Position numbers and translations under genes: made by a program. From positions 2,836,036 to 2,900,035 of the forward strand of contig NC_019683.1 in NCBI RefSeq assembly GCF_000316605.1: a stretch of 64,000 bases of DNA, in the 5' to 3' direction. This stretch comes from [Leptolyngbya] sp. PCC 7376. GTDB lineage: Bacteria; Cyanobacteriota; Cyanobacteriia; Cyanobacteriales; MRBY01. Below the pieces are notes generated by a model. The model had not been told where the DNA came from. It saw only the letters and a program-made list of their open reading frames with translations, and did not search any database. Every line of letters begins with the position of its first letter. The first letter of the stretch is position 1. Below, in pieces: positions 9,085-18,676 of this stretch.

Positions 9085-9777
9085 ATGAACTCACCGATTC
9101 AGGCTGTCCAAGCACCTTACAGAGGTGGCGGTGGCGGAAATTACCGCACCCCTCCCCCAGACCTCCCCTCCTTACTTCTCAAAGAGCGTATTGTCTACCT
9201 TGGTTTGCCACTTGTTTCCCCAGACGAATACAAAGACCAAATCGGTGTTGACGTTACAGAACTAATCATCGCCCAATTGCTTTTCTTGCAGTTCGATGAT
9301 CCTGATAAGCCCATTTTTATGTACATCAACTCTACCGGAACCTCTTGGTACGGCGGTGATTCCATTGGCTTTGAAACAGAAGCCTTCGCTATTTGTGACA
9401 CCCTAAACTACATCACCCCTCCGGTACATACTATTTGTCTTGGGCAAGCAATGGGAACCGCTGCAATGATTTTGGCCGCAGGTACAAAAGGTTGTCGTGC
9501 GAGTCTACCCCACTCAACGATCATTCTTCACCAAGCCCGCCAAGGTGCCCAAGGACAGGCATCCGATATCCAAATCCGTGCAAAGGAAGTCATCGACAAC
9601 AAGCGCACCATTATGGACATGATGTCTAAATACACAGGACAGACCATCGACAAACTTGAAAAAGATACTGATCGGATGTTCTATATGACACCGGAACAAG
9701 CTCTCGAATACGGCATTATCGACAAAGTACTCGAAAGCTCTCAAGATCTCCCTACTCCTGTACCAACCCTGTCTTAA
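9085..9777 (+). CDS. clpR: ClpR, catalytically inactive ClpP-like subunit
   Basis: A 230-residue member of the ClpP family, the barrel protease of the Clp system. The catalytic serine position holds glycine: GQAMGTAAM (Gly124) replaces the usual AASMG. The catalytic His (LHQ, residue 149) and the Asp region (DTDRMF) remain. A glycine-rich insertion sits near residues 14-18. These features identify the cyanobacterial ClpR subunit, which forms mixed rings with ClpP3. clpP3 starts 52 bases downstream, as expected. An S to G loss means no peptidase activity of its own. Confidence 0.95.
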   Translation: MNSPIQAVQAPYRGGGGGNYRTPPPDLPSLLLKERIVYLGLPLVSPDEYKDQIGVDVTELIIAQLLFLQFDDPDKPIFMYINSTGTSWYGGDSIGFETEAFAICDTLNYITPPVHTICLGQAMGTAAMILAAGTKGCRASLPHSTIILHQARQGAQGQASDIQIRAKEVIDNKRTIMDMMSKYTGQTIDKLEKDTDRMFYMTPEQALEYGIIDKVLESSQDLPTPVPTLS

Positions 9778-9829
9778 ATTTTCTCTCCTTATTTTTTTCA
9801 ATTCATTCAGAACAAGGTAAACATAACCC

Positions 9830-10432
9830 ATGCCTATCGGTGTCCCCAAAGTTCCGTACCAAATGCCCGGTCAACCCTATTCTGACTGGATCAATATTTA
9901 TGATCGTCTCTACCGTGAGCGCATCATTTTCCTCGGTCGCGGTGTGAACGATGCCTTGGCAAACCAAATTATTGCCATCATGCTCTATCTCGACTCCGAG
10001 GACCCCAGCAAGCCAATCTATCTCTACATCAACTCCCCCGGTGGTTCTGTGACTGCGGGCTTAGCGATCTATGACACGATGAAACACATCAAGTCTGAGG
10101 TTGTCACTATCTGTGTTGGTCTTGCCGCTTCAATGGGTGCTTTCTTGCTCTCCGCAGGTACAAAAGGTAAGCGTTTGGCTCTTCCTCACGCACGCATCAT
10201 GATTCACCAACCCCTTGGTGGCACTCAAGGTCGTCGTCAGGCTACTGATATCGAAATTGAGGCGAAAGAGATTCTTCGCATCAAGCAACAACTCAATGAG
10301 CTTATGGCTGACCATAGTGGTCAAACCGTTGAGCAAATTGAGAAAGATACTGACCGTGATAACTTCATGTCTGCTCAAGAGGCATTGGAGTATGGTCTGA
10401 TCGATAAAGTTATCGAAGAACGTCCCGCATAA
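9830..10432 (+). CDS. clpP3: ATP-dependent Clp protease proteolytic subunit ClpP3
   Basis: A 200-residue active ClpP with Ser101 (GLAASMG), His126 (MIHQP) and an Asp near residue 176 (TDRDNF). In cyanobacteria ClpP3 and ClpR assemble into the essential mixed ClpP3/R core that works with ClpC. The gene lies directly after clpR and before a terminator, so the two form a two-gene operon. Confidence 0.95.
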   Translation: MPIGVPKVPYQMPGQPYSDWINIYDRLYRERIIFLGRGVNDALANQIIAIMLYLDSEDPSKPIYLYINSPGGSVTAGLAIYDTMKHIKSEVVTICVGLAASMGAFLLSAGTKGKRLALPHARIMIHQPLGGTQGRRQATDIEIEAKEILRIKQQLNELMADHSGQTVEQIEKDTDRDNFMSAQEALEYGLIDKVIEERPA

Positions 10433-10470
10433 TCTTTTTTCGATTCTCCACACTTAAGTCGGTGAAATTT

Positions 10471-10508
10471 ATCCCTAGGTTCTCTTTATTAAGCTTAGGG
10501 ATTTTTTA
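10471..10508 (+). terminator. Terminator of the clpR-clpP3 operon
   Basis: ATCCCTA (10471-10477) pairs with TAGGGAT (10496-10502), with further pairs inside, followed by TTTTT. Confidence 0.75.
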
Positions 10509-10519
10509 GTAGCTTGATT

Positions 10520-10849
10520 CTAAAGGGAAGTACGCAGAATCCAGCCAATTAAAATTCCAATTCCCGTAAAACGTACGATTTGCCAGAAAGGTTCCTGCCA
10601 TTTAAGCAGCTTGCTTTCCAGCTTTAGTTCTAAATCTTGAATTCTGCTTATTGTTAGTGACAATTCAGTTTTGATAGATTCTTGTTTAATTACCAGTTCA
10701 GGTTGATCCATCATGTCAAGCTGCGATTGCCTTAACTCAGCAATTTCTGCCGTCGCGTCACAAACTTCTTTATAGCGTAATTTTAAAGACTCTAACTCTT
10801 GCTCGGCATCGGCGATCGCCATCTCAAGTTCAGAGTCTGGAAAATCCAT
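10520..10849 (-). CDS. Small coiled-coil protein with C-terminal membrane helix
   Basis: The ATG at 10849 (MDFPDSELEM) gives 109 residues. The middle is a leucine and glutamate-rich coiled coil, and the last 20 residues are hydrophobic (IVRFTGIGILIGWILR), which suggests a tail-anchored protein. The frame is open further upstream only because it reads through tRNA-Leu, so those codons are rejected. Function unknown; it may be co-transcribed with the tRNA just upstream. Confidence 0.6.
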   Translation of the reverse strand: MDFPDSELEMAIADAEQELESLKLRYKEVCDATAEIAELRQSQLDMMDQPELVIKQESIKTELSLTISRIQDLELKLESKLLKWQEPFWQIVRFTGIGILIGWILRTSL

Positions 10850-10875
10850 AGTTGAGAATGAGTTAATCGGGAAAA

Positions 10876-10957
10876 TGCGGACGGAGAGACTCGAACTCTC
10901 ACGCCGTAAGACACTAGAACCTAAATCTAGCGCGTCTACCAATTCCGCCACGTCCGC
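10876..10957 (-). tRNA. tRNA-Leu (anticodon UAG)
   Basis: On the minus strand the 82-base sequence starts GCGGACG and ends CGTCCGC plus discriminator A, forming a 7-bp acceptor stem. The anticodon arm is CTAGA-TTTAGGT-TCTAG, giving UAG, which reads CUN leucine codons. A long variable arm (class II) and the T-arm segment GAGTTCGAGTCTC are visible. CCA is not encoded. Confidence 0.96.
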
Positions 10958-11090
10958 AAAATATTAGCCTGATGAATATAGCATAGCGATTCTCAGCTAG
11001 ACAAGGGGAACTTGAAAAAGATCTTCTGCGTCTGGAAATGCAAGTCAAAATTGACCTAATTTGGATTTGTTTAGCTTGGGACTGCACGCA

Positions 11091-11861
11091 ATGAGACAAG
11101 GTTCATCACGTCATCACAATTTTTTGAAAATTAGTATTGTTGCCCTCGAAATTTTAGGGTTTGCTGCGGTCTCGGCGATCGCCCAAACGCCTCCAGATGT
11201 TGTCATTGAGTCAGAGCCTGAAGCTAGTGGACAACCAGGCACTGTGGTTACCGATGGCGATCAACGTTTTGTTTGTGAAAATAGCGGTGGCCAGTATACG
11301 GTGATGTATCGCCCAGAAAGCCAGCCAGGAGAAAACTACGCTTGGGCTGTGCCGCAAAGTATGGGAGGCGGTTGGACGGCGCAACGTCGTTGTGTTGAAA
11401 TTAGCCGTCGCCTCGAATCCTATCGCTCTGATGGTTTAGTTGAACTCACTACAGGTCGCGAAAATAATTACGATGTTGTTTGTGTGACCACCGAAGCTAA
11501 CAATAGCTGCCAAATCGTTTTTACGGTTCCCCAAGGGCAAAATGCGATCGCCACCCGTGATGCCGTTTTTGATAACCTAGCGACAGCCGATGATGGCGTT
11601 CAAACCCAAGGCGTAAATACCTTTGGCAGCAGACAAAATAATAACGATGTGTTGGGACAAATTTTCGGGATTTTTGGCGGCAACTCCCAACCGATATCTT
11701 CCCCATCAAAAAGCTCTGGCATTAACCTAAAACCTTTCCTCGACCCCAGTGATGGCGGCACTGGATCGGCTCTAGTCAAAGGCAGTATTTCTCCTCATGG
11801 CTTCCCCAACAGCCCCAGTTCTAGCCCTAGTCGCCAACTCAATCCCGATTTATTCCGTTAA
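11091..11861 (+). CDS. COP23-domain exported protein
   Basis: About 256 residues from ATG 11091 (MRQGSSRHHN); a TTG at 11061 is in frame but less likely. A hydrophobic signal segment ends near SAIAQ. The mature part begins with an acidic linker and then a COP23 domain: RFVCENSGGQYTVMYRP, WTAQRRCVEISRRLESYR and two further cysteines, consistent with paired disulphides. COP23 was described as a circadian-oscillating membrane-associated protein in cyanobacteria; its biochemical role is not known. The C-terminal 70 residues are low-complexity Ser/Pro/Gly. Confidence 0.8.
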   Translation: MRQGSSRHHNFLKISIVALEILGFAAVSAIAQTPPDVVIESEPEASGQPGTVVTDGDQRFVCENSGGQYTVMYRPESQPGENYAWAVPQSMGGGWTAQRRCVEISRRLESYRSDGLVELTTGRENNYDVVCVTTEANNSCQIVFTVPQGQNAIATRDAVFDNLATADDGVQTQGVNTFGSRQNNNDVLGQIFGIFGGNSQPISSPSKSSGINLKPFLDPSDGGTGSALVKGSISPHGFPNSPSSSPSRQLNPDLFR

Positions 11862-11939
11862 TTTTCCCGTTGTTTACCCGCCCTCTATCTCTGCCGAAAA
11901 AGATTTATGATCCATGCGCGGTGAGATGAAGGTGGGGAC

Positions 11940-13067
11940 ATGATCAAAATTTATACACAACAGCAACGAGGCGAGACTTGGTTAGAGAAATACCGAGATC
12001 GCCCCGTTGTTTTTTGTTGTGGCCTAGGGTTTACCGAAACAGCGTTAATTCCGAATATTTCTGCCGCCGGAGCAACTCCTGAATCTCGAAAATATACGGC
12101 GATCGCCGACGCAGAATGTGTCCATCATGGTTTTCAAGACAATGCAATTTATCCCTTGCCTCCTCTAACTGTTGGAGCATCCCCAGCAATTTTATCGCGG
12201 GCAATTATTGAAACCTACGACATTCCTACTTACTTGTTTAATACTGGTTTGGCGATCACTCCCGACCCAAAAGCAGTGCCTTTAATTAATGTCGGTGGAC
12301 GACCTGCACAGTGCGTTTCTACAGGACAAGCTTTGCCCCTCAAGATTGTTCAACATCTATTTGAACAGGGTTTAATTTGGGGCAAAAAACTGGCAGAAAA
12401 ATATCCAGGGCGATCATTGGTTCTCGGAGAATGTGTCGTTGCCGGAACTACAACAGCTCTAGCTGTCTTAACAGCCTTAGGTTACGCAGCAAAAGGAAAA
12501 GTAAATAGCAGCCATCTCGAATGCAATCACGATTTAAAATGGCAAATCGTTCAACAAGGTTTAGCAAAAACGCAGCTTTCACCAAGCATTAATCCGTTTA
12601 AAATCATCGCAGCAGTCGGAGATCCAATGCAGGTTTTCGTTGCTGGCATGACGATTACAGCAAGTCAGACCAATGGTGTTTTATTGGCAGGTGGAACACA
12701 AATGTTAGCTGTTTACACACTTACACGAGCGATTGCTAAATTTCATCGACATAAATTTCAAGCAGAAAACATTACTGTCGGTACAACTCGCTGGGTAGCA
12801 GAAGATCCCACAGGAGATACTATCGGTTTAGCAAACTTGATTGGTGATGTTCTGTTACTCGCAACTCAACTAAATTTTCAACAATCGAAGTATTCACAGC
12901 TTCAAGCCTATGAACAAGGCTATGTCAAAGAAGGTGTGGGTGCAGGGGGGTTGGCGATCGCCGCAGTATTAGGCCATGGCGCAACCCAAGATCATTTACT
13001 ATACAACACCGAAAAAATCTTTTTCCCCTACACAAAAAAGCGGTCTAGAAAATTATCGTCGAGGTAA
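11940..13067 (+). CDS. CobT-like nicotinate mononucleotide-dependent phosphoribosyltransferase
   Basis: A 375-residue protein of the cyanobacterial/archaeal CobT-like family, which transfers phosphoribose from nicotinate mononucleotide to the lower-ligand base of cobamides. Recognisable parts are the early CGLGFTETALIPNISAAG, the glycine-rich VAGTTTALAVLTALGYAAKG and GVLLAGGTQM, and the ending EGVGAGGLAIAA. A GGTGGGG box precedes the ATG. A second frame continues for about 95 bases past the stop, but relatives end about here, so I do not call a frameshift. Cyanobacteria of this kind usually make pseudocobalamin, so the acceptor may be adenine; this is inference. Confidence 0.83.
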   Translation: MIKIYTQQQRGETWLEKYRDRPVVFCCGLGFTETALIPNISAAGATPESRKYTAIADAECVHHGFQDNAIYPLPPLTVGASPAILSRAIIETYDIPTYLFNTGLAITPDPKAVPLINVGGRPAQCVSTGQALPLKIVQHLFEQGLIWGKKLAEKYPGRSLVLGECVVAGTTTALAVLTALGYAAKGKVNSSHLECNHDLKWQIVQQGLAKTQLSPSINPFKIIAAVGDPMQVFVAGMTITASQTNGVLLAGGTQMLAVYTLTRAIAKFHRHKFQAENITVGTTRWVAEDPTGDTIGLANLIGDVLLLATQLNFQQSKYSQLQAYEQGYVKEGVGAGGLAIAAVLGHGATQDHLLYNTEKIFFPYTKKRSRKLSSR

Positions 13068-13507
13068 AACTCCTTTAAGTAGAGAAGCATTAATCAAACA
13101 AAAAACGACCATCAAGTCTGTAAATTGTGAAGCTGTCATAAAGTTATTGAACATACCCTAAATATCCTCAGTCAGAAAGAAATCGCAGTCACAAAAGCAA
13201 AAACCAATTCTTTTTTAGACTTCCCAAAAAAAGCAACAAAAGTGACTTTTTATCAAGCAAAAACCAAATCATTTTTTACTTGGTAGATGAGACCGCACTT
13301 AAGTATAGCAAATCAGGATAAAAATAATTCTAAGATCTTCAAGGCTTGATACTTAGGTGAAATGAAATTCATGAGAATCAAAACTTATGATGCAATTCTT
13401 AATCTCAGCAAAGATTTGTTTACGTACACTTAACTCAGCTTAGATAAAGCTCTTTATATCTCACGAGATCAGACTGTAGTCCTAAAAATTTGAGAAGAAG
13501 AAAAGTC
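13068..13507. other. Intergenic region with a short direct repeat
   Basis: No supported gene. It contains a 24-base near-exact direct repeat at 13195-13218 and 13255-13278 (AAGCAAAAACCAA followed by a T-run), offset by exactly 60 bases. AT-rich, and the HIP1 palindrome is absent, which fits a non-core stretch. Confidence 0.5.
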
Positions 13508-13870
13508 TTATGACATCATTTTTTGGACAAAAGTATTGAGAGGTTGAATCAAAGCTTGAATTTTTGTATTCTTTGACTGCAAGAATCCAGCAGTATCCAC
13601 ATAACAATCACGCCACCACTGTGCATCTTGAGAGTGGAGAGTGGCCAAGATTGTCGCATAAGAATCAGGCATCTGATCACCCAGATCCTTTACTAAAATC
13701 TGCATCACAACGCTACAAACTCTGACATAAGAAATAGCTCTTGCTGAAAGAGGTAAGCTTTGTTCAAGAAGCTTTTCTTTTGCTTTATTTAAATTTTGGA
13801 TCTCCGCAGTTCTCTTTGGGCTAACACGCCAAACATCTACCGGAGACGAGTCCAAAGAAATACTCATCAT
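13508..13870 (-). CDS. Hypothetical protein
   Basis: The ATG at 13870 (MMSISLDSSPV) gives 120 residues; a second ATG at 13867 and a GTG at 13906 are alternatives. It is soluble, helical and has no motif I recognise. It lies in an AT-rich stretch beside a mobile element and may be a non-core gene. Confidence 0.45.
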   Translation of the reverse strand: MMSISLDSSPVDVWRVSPKRTAEIQNLNKAKEKLLEQSLPLSARAISYVRVCSVVMQILVKDLGDQMPDSYATILATLHSQDAQWWRDCYVDTAGFLQSKNTKIQALIQPLNTFVQKMMS

Positions 13871-14100
13871 CACATTAAAGTATCTATCTTCTAAATTATG
13901 CACCACAGAGAATATATAACTTCTCTATAATGATATTATCCTTGGGATAATAGAAAATCCCTGTGATACCTAAGTAACATCAGTGTGAACTTCATCAATA
14001 TTTCACTGAATAAATATTACAAAAAAAATGGATTTAAATCATTTCTAGTAGTGATTTAAGTCACAAAAATCATATCCAACGAAACTCTATCAAGAAAAAA

Positions 14101-14120
14101 GCTCTCTAATATTAGAGAGC
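14101..14120 (-). terminator. Orphan terminator-like 20-bp perfect palindrome
   Basis: GCTCTCTAATATTAGAGAGC is perfectly self-complementary. On the minus strand it is followed by TTTTTTCTTG, as in a Rho-independent terminator. The only minus-strand gene upstream is the broken dehydrogenase beyond the IS element, so this may be the end signal of a transcript that has been disrupted. Confidence 0.6.
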
Positions 14121-14185
14121 CATACTCAAACTATTGCCTAAATCTATAAATCTTCGTCAACTAATATCAGTGAGTAAGTTAACTA

Positions 14186-15223
14186 CAGCAAATTTCAGCC
14201 TAGCAAGGTGTATGAAGTAGTATAGGTGAGTTGACTGGTGAGGAAGAAAGTAGCATCTTGCCGAAAGCCTACTCATTAGACTTAAGACAGAAAATAGTGG
14301 ATGCCTACGAAAGGGGTGGTGTGAGTCAAAGTAGTCTTGCCCGACAATTTGGAGTGGCGAAAAGTTTTGTACAAAAGCTCCTCGACCAAAAACGACTGAC
14401 AGGGTCGATTGCTCCGAAAAAACGAAGCCAACAAACACCTCCCAAATTAAACGAAGAGCATCAAACAATATTGCGCCAGTTGCTCACCAAGAAAAACGAT
14501 GCGACGCTAGCGGAACTATGTGATGAGATGGAGAAACGCACTGGTCTCCGTGTGGCCAATAGCACCATGCATCGCACCTTAAGAAGAATGGGATATAGCC
14601 TCAAAAAAACATTCTATCCAGACCTTAAGGCGACAAAACGAGTGCAACAAGCCAGATATGATTTTTGGCAGAAAATGCAAGCGACTCTAGCGAAAAACTT
14701 GATTTTTATCGATGAATCGGGCGTGAACTTAGCCATGACAAGACTGAGGGCACGTTCTGAGAAAGGGAAACGAGCTTATAGTCCGAAATCCAGTAAACGA
14801 GGCAAGAATGTTTCTTTGATTGGAGCATTAGGCTTCAAGGGAATGGTCGCTAATTATCATCTGCTGGGGAGTACGGATGGATTAACCTTTGAAGCATTCA
14901 TCAGCCAGAAGTTAATACCAAACTTATGGGCGGGAGCATGTGTGGTGATGGATAACTGTTCGATTCATTTAGGAGAGTCAGTACGCACAATGATTGAGGC
15001 CGTGGGAGCTAAGTTGATTTACCTTCCTCCCTATTCTCCAGATTTTTCACCCATTGAAAATTGCTGGTCAAAGTTGAAAAGTACCTTGAAAAGTATCGGG
15101 GCAAGAACTTATCTAGCTCTAGACAAGGCAATTGAGGTAGCTTTTTCCAAGATTACCCTTGATGATATTCGATGCTGGTTTACACATTGCTGCTATTGCA
15201 CCTCACTCGACTAGAAATTGCTA
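14186..15223 (+). mobile_element. IS630-family insertion sequence, copy 1
   Basis: The 1,038-base element lies between TA dinucleotides (14184-14185 and 15224-15225), the target duplication of IS630/Tc1 elements. The ends are short imperfect inverted repeats (CAGCAAATTTC left; TAGCAATTTC right, reverse complemented). The limits come from comparison with copy 2 at 51872-52909, which has the same length and an identical transposase. One base difference is visible near the left end. Confidence 0.92.
14231..15214 (+). CDS. IS630-family transposase (copy 1)
   Basis: A 327-residue transposase. The N-terminal third is a helix-turn-helix region (KAYSLDLRQKIVDAYERGGVSQ, ARQFGVAKSFV). The C-terminal half is the DDE domain: D in LIFIDESGVN, D in VVMDNCSIH and E in SPIENCWSKLK. 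It appears complete, so the element may be active. The start is TTG at 14231, with no internal ATG before the DNA-binding region. Identical protein at 51881-52864. Confidence 0.93.
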   Translation: MTGEEESSILPKAYSLDLRQKIVDAYERGGVSQSSLARQFGVAKSFVQKLLDQKRLTGSIAPKKRSQQTPPKLNEEHQTILRQLLTKKNDATLAELCDEMEKRTGLRVANSTMHRTLRRMGYSLKKTFYPDLKATKRVQQARYDFWQKMQATLAKNLIFIDESGVNLAMTRLRARSEKGKRAYSPKSSKRGKNVSLIGALGFKGMVANYHLLGSTDGLTFEAFISQKLIPNLWAGACVVMDNCSIHLGESVRTMIEAVGAKLIYLPPYSPDFSPIENCWSKLKSTLKSIGARTYLALDKAIEVAFSKITLDDIRCWFTHCCYCTSLD

Positions 15224-15844
15224 TATTGCCTGAATCTTCTTGAGAAGGTTATCTTCTGACCTAAGAAAATCACTTACTCTATGTCAATCAGTTAATGTGA
15301 AAACTCGAATTCCAGAGAATTATTACACTTCCACATTGATATAGGAGTCAATAAAATACTATCAAAATTTTTTTGCTTATTACTTAGCCGTGAGTCGGTA
15401 AAATCCAGCTCAATAGAGGTGCATAAATCATGCAAAAGACTGTAATGATACCAGTGAACTGTAATGTGGAAATGAGTTGGGGGTTCATAACTGATTACTC
15501 CAGAAGAAGAAATTGTTGTCTTACTTTATCTATCTTAAGTATGACGCTTACGTCCGGAAATTTCTGTGAGCCAATCCTTCACTCTCTAATGTTTTTGATC
15601 AAAGCTTAAGGTTATTGAAATTATTCAAAACAATGTCTGTTATCACCATTATTTTGTGATCTGTATCATTTCACCATCTTAACAATCATTAATTTAAGCT
15701 TTCAGGCTATATAAAATCGATACTTATTGCTTTCTCTTGGTTAAACAAAAGTAGTCGATAAGAAAGGAAAACTAAGCAATTCTAAAGGATTTAGTATAAC
15801 TACCTGTTTTGTGAAAGCAGCAGTATTTAAGCTGATCCGAATCT
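15224..15844. other. AT-rich region without a supported gene
   Basis: I see no open frame with coding character, no RNA gene and no HIP1 site in about 620 bases. It lies between an IS element and a broken gene and is probably decayed sequence. Confidence 0.5.
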
Positions 15845-16042
15845 TTACCAAGGCAAAATTTCACCGTTAGCGTGCCAGAAAAGACCTGTATTTTCAAGAT
15901 TTAGAGGACCCAGACGAGTAGGCAAACCTTTAACTGGTCGTTCTGGCGTGATACCACGCTCCTTAAAATTAGTCATGTGAGTCTGAACTAAACCAGGATG
16001 GAGAATTGCAACAGAAATACCACGAGATTTTAGATCGATTGC
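15845..16042 (-). pseudogene. C-terminal remnant of a short-chain dehydrogenase
   Basis: The minus strand reads about 65 codons ending in TAA at 15845-15847. The fragment includes AIDLKSRGISVAILHPG, LVQTHMTNF, and the ending NTGLFWHANGEILPW. This is the last third of classical SDR oxidoreductases (the strand after the YxxxK helix, and the C-terminal tail). The cofactor-binding N-terminus and the catalytic Ser-Tyr-Lys part are absent, and homology is lost upstream of 16042. The gene was therefore truncated; an IS630 element lies 620 bases away. Confidence 0.8.
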
Positions 16043-16177
16043 TATGGTGGAATCGATTTAATCCAAAACATCCTTTAAACACAGCAAAGCTCCCCGAATA
16101 GAGGAGCATCACTGGAATTGTTTGTTGCTCAAGTCATGTGTTGCAATGTGAATAACGACCTTTGAACTAGATTTTGC

Positions 16178-16351
16178 CTAAGTTTTTGACAAACTGACAG
16201 CGGATGAATCCATTACTTGACCTGTTTTCTCGGTGACAACAAGCAAATAATCACAACGATCACAGCTTGTCTCCACTAAACTGGGCTGGAAATAACGCCG
16301 GATGGCGATCGCCCCACAGTTCGGACAAGGCAAAGAATATGAACAGTCCAT
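16178..16351 (-). CDS. Small zinc-ribbon protein
   Basis: The ATG at 16351 gives 57 residues starting MDCSYSLPCPNCG. Two CxxC pairs (CPNC and CDRC) would bind one zinc ion. The frame is open upstream but those 52 codons look non-coding. Such small proteins are common in cyanobacteria and have sometimes been mislabelled as PriA because of the cysteine pattern; the function is unknown. Confidence 0.65.
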   Translation of the reverse strand: MDCSYSLPCPNCGAIAIRRYFQPSLVETSCDRCDYLLVVTEKTGQVMDSSAVSLSKT

Positions 16352-16515
16352 GGTAGAAATTCTTCTGAGAAAGAAGAGAGAGAAAGAAATTAGTTGTTGC
16401 AAGTACATTAAGTATCTTTTTTTCTGGTCACCCCTGAAGTGACGGTAAGCTCCTTTCTCTGTGAAGTCCATCAGGCGATCGCCCGTTGTGAGATGACAAC
16501 AAAACATGACTCAGA

Positions 16516-16893
16516 TCACACATCCAACAACCCATTTTGCGCCATATGGCTTAATAACCACCCTGCCATCGTTGCCCGACGCGTTAAACGAGGCACCAAT
16601 TGGTCAATCGTATAGCCCTTAAACCCAAGCTTTTCTTTTAAGAGCTGTTTATAAGGTTTCGGGATCGAGCGGGTTAATTGCACCGTAGCTGGACGGCTTT
16701 CAATAAATAAAGGCGGCTCAGGATATTTTTCTTGCCAGACAGGCTCAACTAAATCGGTGTTCCAGCTTTGCGCCGCTGCATCATAACGATAGCCAAGATA
16801 ATGCCAGACCAAGCGATGAAGCGTATCATCATCAAGGGTTTCATCAATAACCCCTTGCACAGTATCCGTCGTCAGTGGGGGAAGTTCTGTCAT
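16516..16893 (-). CDS. DUF1823 family protein
   Basis: About 125 residues from ATG 16893 (MTELPPLTTDTVQ). The segments LVWHYLGYRYD, YPEPPLFIESRPATVQLTRSIP and LLKEKLGFKGY are those of a conserved cyanobacterial and plastid-lineage family of unknown function. Soluble, no membrane segment. A TTG at 16911 is in frame but does not match the family start. Confidence 0.85.
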   Translation of the reverse strand: MTELPPLTTDTVQGVIDETLDDDTLHRLVWHYLGYRYDAAAQSWNTDLVEPVWQEKYPEPPLFIESRPATVQLTRSIPKPYKQLLKEKLGFKGYTIDQLVPRLTRRATMAGWLLSHMAQNGLLDV

Positions 16894-17067
16894 ATTTCTA
16901 GGCAATATCAATTTCAGATTAATCCAATTTTAAATGAGTGCTGTGTCAACCCAAAAATCCCCATCATGGCGAGATTAATTAAATTTAAATCTGTTGTTAA
17001 CCCCGCGACCCCAGTTCATGTGGGACATTGAACGACAATTGTCCTGACTCTTTCCCTCTCCAGATTA

Positions 17068-18651
17068 ATGAACATCAAAACCCTGTTGACTCTGTGCCTA
17101 ACTCCTGCAGCCATCCTTTTCGGACAAGTTGCAAAAGCAGAAATCGAACTTACAACGATTGGTCGCTACAACACAGGTATTTTCGATGATAGTGCTGCAG
17201 AAATTTCTGCCTTTGATCCAAAGAGCAAAAAGTTATTTGTGACCAATGCCGCCACGGATCAAATTGATGTTTTAAATCTAATAGATCCGGCAAATCCAGA
17301 ACTCGAATTTAGTATCGATGTCGAAAATGGTATTAACAGTGTGGCTTTTCATGGCGGTGTTTTAGCTGCGGCTGTCGAAGGAAACACCAAACAAGATCTC
17401 GGTGAAGTTCGTTTTTATGATGCAACGGGAAATTTGCTGAATAGTGTTTCTGTGGGTTCCCTCCCGGATATGGTCACCTTCACGCCAGATGGATTGAAAG
17501 TCCTCACCGCAAATGAAGGGGAGCCGAGTGAGGATTATAAAATTGACCCTGAAGGTTCCGTCAGCATTATCGATATTTCGACAGGTATTGAAAACGCAAC
17601 AGTCACAACCGCAGCTTTCACGGCATTGAATAACGTAGAGCTTGACAAAAGTGTGCGGGTTTTCGGTCTGGAGGCAACATTAGCAGAAGATGTTGAGCCT
17701 GAATATATTGCGGTTTCAAGCGATTCCACTATGGCCTGGGTTACTCTCCAAGAAGCCAATGCTATTGGTGTTGTAGATATTGTCGCTGGTGAAATTATTG
17801 ATGTGATTGGTCTTGGGTTTAAGGATTATAGTCAATCAGCAAATCGTCTCGATGCCAGCAATAAAGATAAAGAGATTAATCTCGCAAATTACGATCATCT
17901 TTTTGGTCTGTATCAGCCGGATGCGATCGCCGCCTATGAGGTTAATGGAGAAACTTATCTCATCACAGCGAATGAAGGGGATTCTCGGGTGCGTCCCACC
18001 GACGATGACGAAATTGAAGGAATTGAAGAGGGAGATATTTTTGATGAAGAAAGTCGCATTGGCAACTTAGATCTTGATCCAACGGCTTTTCCTAACGCGG
18101 AAGCATTACAAGACAAATCAGTCCTTGGTCGCCTGAAAGTCACCAATACGATGGGTGATACGGATGGGGATGGTGATTTCGATGAGCTATATGCTTTTGG
18201 TGGTCGGTCTTTCTCAATTTGGAATACTTCGGGCGAAATCGTTTTTGATAGTGGCAGCCAATTCGCTTATATTACGGCAAAGCTTTACCCCAATAATTTC
18301 AATTCGACAAATGATGAAAATGCTTCTTTTGATAATCGTAGTGATGACAAAGGAACTGAGCCAGAAGGGATAACGGTCGGTCAAATCGGCGATCGCCATT
18401 ATGCGTTTATTGGACTAGAGCGGATGGGCGGCATCATGGTTTATGACATCACTAATCCAATGGCTCCTTTCTTTGTGAGTTACACTAATGATCGTGATTT
18501 TAGCGGTGACGCAGAAGCAGGTACAGCAGGGGATTTAGGGCCAGAAGGTTTACTTTTTATTCCGGCGGCGGATAGTCCCAATGGCGACAATCTTTTAGTG
18601 GTGACCAGCGAAGTGAGTGGCACAGTTACTGTTTATAGCGTCACTGAGTAA
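17068..18651 (+). CDS. Choice-of-anchor I family exported beta-propeller protein
   Basis: A 527-residue protein with a signal peptide (residues 1 to about 24, ending VAKAE). The mature chain starts with a typical choice-of-anchor I segment (IGRYNTGIFDDSAAEISAFD) and continues as propeller blades with acidic calcium-binding-like loops such as DTDGDGDFDE. Relatives are secreted and sometimes linked to alkaline phosphatases, but no phosphatase residues are visible here. The C-terminal anchor typical of this group is not obvious. Probably periplasmic or outer surface. Confidence 0.83.
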   Translation: MNIKTLLTLCLTPAAILFGQVAKAEIELTTIGRYNTGIFDDSAAEISAFDPKSKKLFVTNAATDQIDVLNLIDPANPELEFSIDVENGINSVAFHGGVLAAAVEGNTKQDLGEVRFYDATGNLLNSVSVGSLPDMVTFTPDGLKVLTANEGEPSEDYKIDPEGSVSIIDISTGIENATVTTAAFTALNNVELDKSVRVFGLEATLAEDVEPEYIAVSSDSTMAWVTLQEANAIGVVDIVAGEIIDVIGLGFKDYSQSANRLDASNKDKEINLANYDHLFGLYQPDAIAAYEVNGETYLITANEGDSRVRPTDDDEIEGIEEGDIFDEESRIGNLDLDPTAFPNAEALQDKSVLGRLKVTNTMGDTDGDGDFDELYAFGGRSFSIWNTSGEIVFDSGSQFAYITAKLYPNNFNSTNDENASFDNRSDDKGTEPEGITVGQIGDRHYAFIGLERMGGIMVYDITNPMAPFFVSYTNDRDFSGDAEAGTAGDLGPEGLLFIPAADSPNGDNLLVVTSEVSGTVTVYSVTE

Positions 18652-18676
18652 TCTCATCACACCTTAAATCAATCGT

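Noticed and set aside
10850-10951. N-terminal extension of the 10520-10849 gene
   Set aside because: These codons are the translation of tRNA-Leu and its flanks, a common artefact.
12976-13161. Possible frameshifted extension of the CobT-like gene
   Set aside because: The family ends about where the 13067 stop lies; the extra frame has no recognisable continuation.
13195-13278. CRISPR-like repeat
   Set aside because: Only two copies of a 24-base, A/T-run-containing repeat, with no array structure or cas genes.
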